The notes beneath the pieces are model-generated. The model ran no database searches and was not told the DNA's origin. It saw only the letters and a list, made by a program, of their open reading frames with translations. 6,080 nt of DNA from an uncultured Ruminococcus sp. (GTDB lineage Bacteria; Bacillota; Clostridia; Oscillospirales; Ruminococcaceae): the NCBI GenBank assembly GCA_946612185.1, contig CAMOEP010000154.1:1-6080 (forward strand). Direction: 5' to 3'. The first letter of the stretch is position 1. The number at the start of each line of letters is the position of its first letter. A program made the translations under genes and the position numbers. This document shows, piece by piece, positions 1 through 5,600 of the stretch.

Positions 1-921
1 GATAATATAGCCGATAAAGTTGAAGCACTTGATAGTGCTTCTGATGATATTCCCCAACAGCTTTGCAATATCATTGGCGTTGAATATGTTGAGGTCGATA
101 TAACGATAGATGATATCAAAGAAAAACTTGAACATAGAAAAATTCTACAAGGGCTTCTCCCAGAAGAAGAATTACAATTCGTTGCCACAAATGATGATGA
201 ATTAGAGAAACTGCTCGAAAATGGCGCTGAAAAAGTTTATCTGGCGTTTGGAGAGTTCTGTATAACCGATGATAGTGCTGATTATATTGTAATAAAGTCA
301 ACTAACGCAAGAATCTCAAGTTTTTATTCTGTAAACGAAAATAATCTTGAAAAAGCAAAGAAATGTGCAGATAATGGCATAGCGGCTGCACAGTATCAGG
401 TTGGTCTGTTTTGTTATAATGAAGCGGAAAAAAATCAAGGCTTTACATCTCTGGTAGGAAATTTTATTGCTAAACAGTATATGAAATTAGCAGCAGACCA
501 GGAGTATATTGGTGCGATCGAGTGGATATCAAAGAATGATGTTAATACCTTTGAAAATTGTTATTATGAAAAAATAAAAGCTAAGGCTAAAGAAGGAAAT
601 GCCGCTTATCAACTGATTTTAGGTAATTATTTCCGTCGCTACAGATATATACCTCATGCAGAATACTGGTTGAAACTTGCAGCACAAAGCAATAGCCTTG
701 AAGGTAAGCAAGCAAAAAAGATGTTTGAGAATTATGACTATTACTTTAAAGGTGAAGGCATTGACAAAACCCCTTCACTCATTTTGGACGGACTTTTTTC
801 AGCAATCGAAGGTTTATTGAACTTTTTCGGAAATTCAAATACTGCGGGTAATAATCCCGATAATGATAAAGACGGTGGAAACGAAAAGGGTTTTCTTTTT
901 GGGAATAGACCCAGACAGTGA
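1..921 (+). CDS. Sel1/TPR-like repeat protein, 5'-truncated by window edge
   Basis: The frame is open from the first base to a TGA at 919-921, giving 306 visible residues; the true start lies outside the window. An internal ATG at 481 is not a credible start, because the upstream frame is open and reads like the same protein. Two Sel1-like helical repeats are visible: about residues 118-173 (AKKCADNGIAAAQYQVG, then YMKLAADQEYIGA, with a longer than usual loop) and about 192-230 (KAKEGNAAYQLILGNYF, then AEYWLKLAAQ). Such repeats form helix-turn-helix solenoids for protein-protein contacts. Residues 1-115 are acidic and not recognised. The tail has an amphipathic stretch (about 257-272) and then a Gly/Asn/Asp-rich end. 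No signal peptide or enzyme motif is visible. Codon use is much more AT-rich than in the enzyme gene downstream. Function unknown; a scaffold or adaptor role is only a family-level guess. Confidence 0.75.
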   Translation, partial: DNIADKVEALDSASDDIPQQLCNIIGVEYVEVDITIDDIKEKLEHRKILQGLLPEEELQFVATNDDELEKLLENGAEKVYLAFGEFCITDDSADYIVIKSTNARISSFYSVNENNLEKAKKCADNGIAAAQYQVGLFCYNEAEKNQGFTSLVGNFIAKQYMKLAADQEYIGAIEWISKNDVNTFENCYYEKIKAKAKEGNAAYQLILGNYFRRYRYIPHAEYWLKLAAQSNSLEGKQAKKMFENYDYYFKGEGIDKTPSLILDGLFSAIEGLLNFFGNSNTAGNNPDNDKDGGNEKGFLFGNRPRQ

Positions 922-1188
922 TATGATTCTGCGAAACATTTATATTCTGTTATATAGTGTAAATCCCCTGGTATATCATGATCTGTCGAGTTCCGTAATA
1001 AGCTTTTAACCGTCCTCCACTATCCGGCGTACTTTTTCGGCTCAAAGACTTGTATTCAGACTGGAATAATGCTATAAGGCAACACCGGCAAAATTTGACG
1101 AAAATAAGTAGTGCCCCAAATCTTCGATTTGGCTGGCAATACTATATGCCTTGTGCTGACGTGCATGAATCCCTATGTGGACAGGTTC
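922..1188. other. Intergenic region, mostly unexplained
   Basis: This is 267 bases between the stop of the Sel1-like gene and the stop of the LacI-type gene, which converge here. I see no convincing gene and no strong intrinsic terminator for the rightward gene. It holds one perfect 7-bp hairpin (1116-1132) and, on the minus strand from about 1075 down to a TAA at 952-950, an open stretch with no start codon or ribosome binding site that could be a decayed reading frame. Base composition shifts here from the AT-rich left gene to the more balanced right side. Confidence 0.5.
1113..1137 (-). terminator. Weak possible terminator hairpin of the LacI-type gene
   Basis: CCAAATC (1116-1122) and GATTTGG (1126-1132) form a perfect 7-bp stem with a 3-base loop. 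GCC/GGC extend it (1113-1115 with 1135-1137) after a 2-base bulge. It lies about 50 bases beyond the regulator's stop. Read on the minus strand it is followed by a T-rich but interrupted tract (TTATTTT), so termination would be weak. It could equally be part of a decayed repeat. Confidence 0.3.
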
Positions 1189-2187
1189 TTATATTTCCTT
1201 TACGCTGTCACGTTCGATGATATCGCCGTTTATCATTCGCATATCACGCTTTCTCAGCGGATTGCGTATCCGGCGGCAAATTTGCTTGACGCTTTCCTTC
1301 GCCATTCTGTCCTGGTCAACCTCATAGGTGGTAACTTTGACAGGAGTAATTTCAGAGATGATATAGTTATCGAATCCCACGATCGACATATCATCAGGGA
1401 CTTTTATCCCCATTTTGTCAAGCACCTTCATTACTTCATATGCGGTAAGGTCGCAGTTGCAGACAAGTGCAGTGAATTTGCGGATATCCTCGGTGAAATT
1501 CAGCATAATCTTACCCACATCACTTCTGTCGGGTATCACCATATCCCTGGTCACTTCGATACCAGCTTCCGTCATAGCCTTGCAGTAGCCGTAGAAACGG
1601 TCAGTGATACTGCTGGTTTCACCGACAGTACCGATGAAAGCGATATTCCTGTGACCCTTTTTAAGCAGGTGATCCGTCATAAGGTACATACCGTAATAGC
1701 CGTCGGAAATGACCGTATCCAGGCTGTACTTTGCGCTGTAGGCATCGAGCATGACCATAGGCATATCAATTGATCTGAGCATATTTATATAGTCTTCAGC
1801 AAAAGGTCCCATGATTATAAGCCCGTCAATCTTTTTATTCTGGACGATCTTAGGCGGATTGAGCTGATCCTGATCTTTCTGGCTGATAACTTCGAGAACT
1901 CCCATATTATTCGTTTCCGAAAGATGTCCGAGAAGTCTTTCGTACAGACTCCAGTAGAAGGACGAACCTCTTTGAAGGTAGAGGTAAGAGTTTATTATAC
2001 CGATCACCAGCGAGTCGTTTTTCTCGTCCTGGTGGGAAACGGTGTACCCCATTTGCTCAGCAGTATCAATGATCTTGCTCCTCAGAGCGCTGCCTACGCC
2101 CTCTTTGCCGTTAAGAGCTTTTGACACAGTTACTACGCTGACACCTAATTTTTCAGCAATGTCTGCCATTCTTACTGTTTTTGGCAT
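1189..2187 (-). CDS. LacI/GalR-family transcriptional regulator
   Basis: This 332-residue DNA-binding repressor-type protein has the full family length. The N-terminal helix-turn-helix is clear (about residues 6-26: MADIAEKLGVSVVTVSKALN). The type 1 periplasmic-binding-protein-like effector domain runs from about 63 to the end, with family landmarks DGLIIMGPF, HLLKKGHRNIAFIG, VPDDMSIVGFDN, and a closing IERDSV. I chose the ATG at 2187, not 2211 or 2205, because AGGAGAGG sits 5 bases upstream of it and the predicted transcript starts at about 2211. The segment between the DNA-binding and effector domains (GYTVSHQDEKND) is short and lacks the usual ARxL hinge-helix motif. The gene is divergent from the dockerin-GH5 gene and shares its control region, so it is the likely local regulator of that gene and of itself (inference). 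The effector is unknown; a mannan-derived sugar would fit the context. Confidence 0.93.
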   Translation of the reverse strand: MPKTVRMADIAEKLGVSVVTVSKALNGKEGVGSALRSKIIDTAEQMGYTVSHQDEKNDSLVIGIINSYLYLQRGSSFYWSLYERLLGHLSETNNMGVLEVISQKDQDQLNPPKIVQNKKIDGLIIMGPFAEDYINMLRSIDMPMVMLDAYSAKYSLDTVISDGYYGMYLMTDHLLKKGHRNIAFIGTVGETSSITDRFYGYCKAMTEAGIEVTRDMVIPDRSDVGKIMLNFTEDIRKFTALVCNCDLTAYEVMKVLDKMGIKVPDDMSIVGFDNYIISEITPVKVTTYEVDQDRMAKESVKQICRRIRNPLRKRDMRMINGDIIERDSVKEI

Positions 2188-2192
2188 TATAT

Positions 2193-2200
2193 CCTCTCCT
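2193..2200 (-). promoter_or_regulatory. Ribosome binding site deciding the regulator start
   Basis: AGGAGAGG on the minus strand lies 5 bases before the ATG at 2187. The two upstream in-frame ATGs (2211 and 2205) have no such site, so the shorter 332-residue form is preferred. Confidence 0.85.
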
Positions 2201-2217
2201 TGCATTAACATATCTGG

Positions 2218-2246
2218 ATTATAACATAAATTTAGCTAAATGTCAA
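2218..2246 (-). promoter_or_regulatory. Consensus sigma-A promoter of the LacI-type gene
   Basis: On the minus strand there is a perfect -35 TTGACA (2246-2241), exactly 17 bases of spacer (2240-2224) and a perfect -10 TATAAT (2223-2218). The predicted start is about 2211, giving a leader of about 24 bases to the chosen ATG. A promoter this good usually needs repression, and a palindrome fills half of its spacer. Confidence 0.85.
2229..2240. promoter_or_regulatory. Palindromic operator candidate in the regulator promoter
   Basis: TTTAGCTAAA (2231-2240) is a perfect 10-bp palindrome, and ATTTAGCTAAAT (2230-2241) extends it to 12 bp. It lies between the -35 and -10 boxes of the regulator promoter, so a dimer bound here would block RNA polymerase. 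The 11-mer TAAATTTAGCT at 2227-2237 recurs at 2539-2549 just before the enzyme promoter, which supports a common binding protein. Autoregulation by the LacI-type protein is inferred, not shown. Confidence 0.5.
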
Positions 2247-2293
2247 TACAAGTAAAGCAAATGGGAAATAATCTGGATAATGTTACAAATAGA

Positions 2294-2333
2294 GACAAAT
2301 TAAGTAAAAACCGATTGACAAATAAAGTAAAAC
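2294..2333 (+). repeat. Tandem motif pair A, 23-bp spacing
   Basis: GACAAATTAAGTAAAA begins at 2294 and GACAAATAAAGTAAAA at 2317, exactly 23 bp apart. The second copy overlaps the -35 box and spacer of the rightward promoter at 2315. The same arrangement with the same spacing occurs at 2528/2551. Probably paired binding sites on one helix face or part of a conserved promoter type (inference). Confidence 0.6.
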
Positions 2334-2343
2334 GTGCTAAAAT
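2315..2343 (+). promoter_or_regulatory. Rightward sigma-A promoter P1 (small RNA or leader)
   Basis: Perfect -35 TTGACA (2315-2320), 17-base spacer and -10 TAAAAT (2338-2343, five of six consensus bases). Predicted start is about 2350. No open reading frame with a ribosome binding site follows; an intrinsic terminator ends at 2444, so the direct product would be a short RNA. Confidence 0.7.
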
Positions 2344-2349
2344 ATACAT

Positions 2350-2444
2350 TGTCAAGGATATAGCAGTACATTCTTGAACAAAACCCCTCTATCATCCATC
2401 CCCTATATTCAAGCCACTCATTACCTGTGAATGAGTGGTTTTTT
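2350..2444 (+). ncRNA. Predicted ~95-nt small RNA or terminated leader
   Basis: The boundaries come from the promoter at 2315-2343 and the T-run of the terminator at 2439-2444. No coding potential is visible. GGATATAG (2356-2363) can pair with CTATATTC (2403-2410, one G-T pair), closing a large loop. Within it, about 2381-2402 is C-rich and purine-poor (CCCCTCT, CATCC, ATCCCC). C-rich unpaired stretches are typical of Firmicute small RNAs that pair with ribosome binding sites, but I found no long complement in this window. The 3' end is the terminator hairpin. The alternative is an attenuated leader of the enzyme gene that starts at 2652. I do not recognise a known RNA family. Confidence 0.5.
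2414..2444 (+). terminator. Strong rho-independent terminator
   Basis: CCACTCATT (2414-2422) and AATGAGTGG (2430-2438) form a perfect 9-bp stem with a 7-base loop. The stem can be extended by AAG pairing into the T-run. TTTTTT (2439-2444) follows directly. It lies inside the divergent region, about 208 bases upstream of the enzyme start, so it ends the transcript from the promoter at 2315 and not a coding gene. Confidence 0.9.
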
Positions 2445-2527
2445 CTATATCCAGGCAGAGAAATAGTGTGATGTGTACAAAAATATGGTAGCTGATTTGT
2501 GATAAGTAACAAAATGCAAGACATAAA

Positions 2528-2567
2528 GAAAAATTAGGTAAATTTAGCTTGACAAATTAGGTAAATT
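2528..2567 (+). repeat. Tandem motif pair B, 23-bp spacing
   Basis: AAATTAGGTAAATT occurs exactly at 2531-2544 and 2554-2567, 23 bp apart. The second copy overlaps the -35 box and spacer of the enzyme promoter, as in pair A. The first copy runs into the 11-mer TAAATTTAGCT (2539-2549) that is shared with the regulator promoter. Likely operator pair for the divergent LacI-type protein or another regulator (inference). Confidence 0.65.
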
Positions 2568-2577
2568 ATGGTAAACT
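2549..2577 (+). promoter_or_regulatory. Promoter P2 of the dockerin-GH5 gene
   Basis: Perfect -35 TTGACA (2549-2554), 17-base spacer and a weaker -10 TAAACT (2572-2577, four of six). The predicted start is near 2584, giving a leader of about 68 bases. The poor -10 and the motif in the spacer suggest regulated expression. Confidence 0.65.
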
Positions 2578-2588
2578 CACTATTGAGG

Positions 2589-2624
2589 AAAGGGAATTGC
2601 CTTAAAAACCCCGCTGTTCCCTTT
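2589..2624 (+). promoter_or_regulatory. Hairpin at the 5' end of the enzyme mRNA
   Basis: AAAGGGAA (2589-2596) and TTCCCTTT (2617-2624) are perfect inverted complements with a 20-base loop. The hairpin begins about 5 bases from the predicted transcript start and ends 16 bases before the ribosome binding site, a position typical of stabilising 5' stem-loops. No T-run follows, so it is not a terminator. A ligand-binding role cannot be judged from sequence. Confidence 0.5.
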
Positions 2625-2640
2625 ACGGAAAAATCAATAC

Positions 2641-2645
2641 GGAGG
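2641..2645 (+). promoter_or_regulatory. Ribosome binding site deciding the enzyme start
   Basis: GGAGG lies 6 bases before the ATG at 2652, whose product begins with a canonical signal peptide. The in-frame ATG at 2568 falls inside the promoter spacer and is not a start. Confidence 0.9.
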
Positions 2646-2651
2646 TACAAT

Positions 2652-5600
2652 ATGAAAAAAACTATTTCAGCGCTGACTGCGTTCATTATGACCGCAAGTT
2701 CACTGGCAGCCTCGCTTCCTGCAAACGCAGCCGGCAGCAATATTTTCGATGACTTTGAGTCTTACGCCGACACTGACGAGCTGCTCAAAACTTATTCGAC
2801 TAATGCAAAATCGCAGCTTTCACTTGCGAAAAACGACGGAAACGCTGCCCTCAGATTCGATTACGCTTTCGGAGAACAGGGCTGTCCCGGCGTAAAAAGT
2901 TCTGCATCACCTCAGGACTGGAGCAGCTTCGACGGTATAAGCTTCATGATGAACTCCGACGGAAGCGGAAACCTTACTACCGTACAGTTCGTTGATGCAA
3001 ACGGTGTACATTGGGAGTGTACAAAGGCGCTTTCCGACACTTCCGGCTGGAAAGAAGTGGAGATAGCTTTTTCTGAGTTTACTCCTGCGTCCGGGGAAAA
3101 TACCTCTGCACCTGATCTTTCAAGCGTTACCGGTTTTTCTGTTTTTGCAAACCAGGATACCGCACAGACTACTGCACCGGCTGATACACCTGAACAATCG
3201 TCGGTAACTACTTCCACTGTTCCGGTAGTCGTAAATTCTGACGGCTCGATGCACGTTGCCGGAGGAAAACTCTATGACGGCGACGGAAACGAGTTTATCA
3301 TGAAAGGCGTTAATCTTCCTCATGACTGGTACGCCGGTTATACAAAAACCTCAATTGACGCTGTTGCTGACCTTGGCGCAAACACAGTCAGGATAGTTCT
3401 GGGCGAGGGTTCAAAGTATACCAGAACTTCAGCAGATGAACTGGCAGATATCATTAACTGGTCAAAAAGCAAAGGACTTGTGTGCATACTTGAACTGCAC
3501 GACTTTACCGGAAGCGATGACCCGGCTGATATAACTGATAAGGCGGTTGGTTACTGGAAGGAAATGGCTGATCTTATCAACGCCAATAAGGATCACGTTA
3601 TTGTGAATATTGCAAACGAGTGGCAGGGAACCTGGAACAAAGGCAGTCTGTGGTCAGATACATACTGTGCCGCTGTAAAGGAACTCCGCAGCGCCGGACT
3701 GGAAACAGCTATCATGGTCGATGCTTCCGGTTACGGTCAGGAAACCGAACCTATGGAACGTGACTGCAAAAAGGTGCTTGAAAGCGACCCTGACAGAAAT
3801 ATCATTTTCTCCTATCATATGTACTCAGTTGTGGGAAGTACAAAGGAAACTATTGTAAATGCAATTGACGGCATCACAGACCAGGGAGTTTGCCTTGCTA
3901 TCGGTGAATTCGGCTACTGGCAGAACAACATGGACGTTGACGAGAGAAGCCTTGTGGATTACTGCGAGGAAAAGGACATCGGCTGGCTTGCATGGTCATG
4001 GAAGGGCAATGGCGGTATTGATGTTCCGCTTGATATGTCTGAGGACTGGGAAGGTAAAAAGCTGACCGACTGGGGTGCATGGGTATTCGGCGGAAAGAAC
4101 GGTATCCAGGAAACTGCTAAGCTGGCTTATACGCTTAAAGGCTACGATGGCGAAATGATAAATTACAGCGGTGACTATGTTCCTTCCCCCGGCGATCCCG
4201 GAAACAGTTCAGGCAATACAGCAGGCGGATTTACATGGGCTTATCCGGAAGCTTCTTTTGAGGGTACATTAAATACCGATGTAAGCAGCGACGGAGTTAT
4301 CACTATAAACTACGAGAATATCACCGACACAGTAGGTGCAGGTGTCCAGACCGAGACTCGTCCGGGAGAGGGGAAGGGTATGGACTTCTCAGGAAAGTCC
4401 GGCGCTAAGGCTGTTCTTACAAATAAGAGCGATAAGGATATCCATGTTACTCTGGTAATGAAGAACGGCAGCGACTGGCTTTGGGCTGAAAACGGCGGTT
4501 CAGACCTTCCCGGCGGCAACGGCGGAGAAATGGTCATTCCTGCCGGAAAGACTGTGACAGTATACTACAGTTTCACCCAGTCAACCTGGAAAACAGCTTC
4601 TTCCGGCTGGACATATACCGATAAACTTTCATACCTTGATGACGTAAGGGCTATTGCTTTCAAGGTGTACGCAGGTTCAGGAGACACAGCTTCCGGTTCG
4701 CTGGAAATAAGCGATTTTGAGATACTTGGCGGCACTTCTGAAATTACCACAACTGCTTCTGAAAATGCCCAGGAAGTCACCGTTACCACTACAGCGGAAA
4801 ACACTTCATCAGGCGGAAACGGCAAGGGTATGTACATAAGCGGCAACTCACTCTATACCGCTGACGGACGCAAGTTTATCATGAGAGGAATGAATATTGC
4901 ACACACCTGGTTCAAGGACTATACGCTTAATGCAATTGACAAGTCGGCAGAGTACGGTTCAAATGCAACAAGGATCGTACTTGCTGACGGAACATATGCT
5001 GCAAACGGCTGGCAGGGAACTTTCGACGACGCTTCCACTGTAGAGGCACTTATCAGGGAATGCAGGAAGAATGGTCAGGTCGCTATTGTGGAATACCATA
5101 ACGGTACCGGCGGAGATGATACAAAGTATGTGGATCAGGCAGTTGCATACTGGCTTGACATGGCAGATATGCTTAATAAGTATTCCGACTGCTGTATCGT
5201 GAATATCCTCAACGAGTGGCAGGGAACATGGAATCTTCCTACATACGCACCTACATACCAGAAAGCTATTGAGACACTGAGAAATGCAGGTCTGAAAAAC
5301 GTTATCATGGTAGATGCACCCGGCTGGGGTCAGGACGCAGCAACCATGTATAACAATGCTTCTTCCATACTCTCCGCTGATAAGGACGGCAATACAATGT
5401 TCTCGATACATATGTACGCAGTTGCAGGTGAGAGTTCCTCAAAGGTAAAGGAGAACATCGACAATACACTTGCAAAGGGCGTTTGCCTTGTTATCGGTGA
5501 ATTCGGCTGCAACCATATGATGAGCGGTCAGATGTATGATGTAGCATATCAGACTATCATGGACTACTCACAGCAGAAAGATGTTGGCTGGCTTGCATGG

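Noticed and set aside
116..301. 61-residue open frame on the minus strand
   Set aside because: It is antisense to the Sel1-like gene, has no ribosome binding site and no recognisable features.
1111..1773. 220-residue open frame on the plus strand opposite the LacI-type gene
   Set aside because: It is antisense to a well-supported regulator, begins with GTG-like context without a ribosome binding site, and its product (rich in His, Asp and Ile) has no recognisable domain. It is the mirror of the regulator's codon structure.
2188..2211. Longer regulator form starting at 2211 or 2205
   Set aside because: No ribosome binding site precedes these ATGs, and 2211 coincides with the predicted transcript start. 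AGGAGAGG serves the ATG at 2187.
2432..2467. Tiny plus-strand frame beginning MSGFFYIQ after the terminator stem
   Set aside because: Its ATG is inside the terminator stem, it has no ribosome binding site and encodes only ten residues.
2568..2651. Upstream in-frame ATG that would add 28 residues to the enzyme
   Set aside because: It lies inside the promoter spacer, has no ribosome binding site, and would bury the signal peptide. The ATG at 2652 has GGAGG and a canonical signal sequence.
2188..2651. Catabolite-repression (cre) site for CcpA
   Set aside because: I looked for the cre pattern with a central CG near the promoters and saw none convincing; the palindromes present have a GC or GG centre.
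2300..2740. Minus-strand open frames of 74 and 68 residues in and near the regulatory region
   Set aside because: They overlap well-supported promoters, a terminator and the signal peptide coding region, and show no protein features.
4565..5411. Minus-strand open frames of 93 and 150 residues within the enzyme gene
   Set aside because: They are antisense to conserved GH5 and module coding sequence and lack starts with ribosome binding sites; shadows of the real gene.
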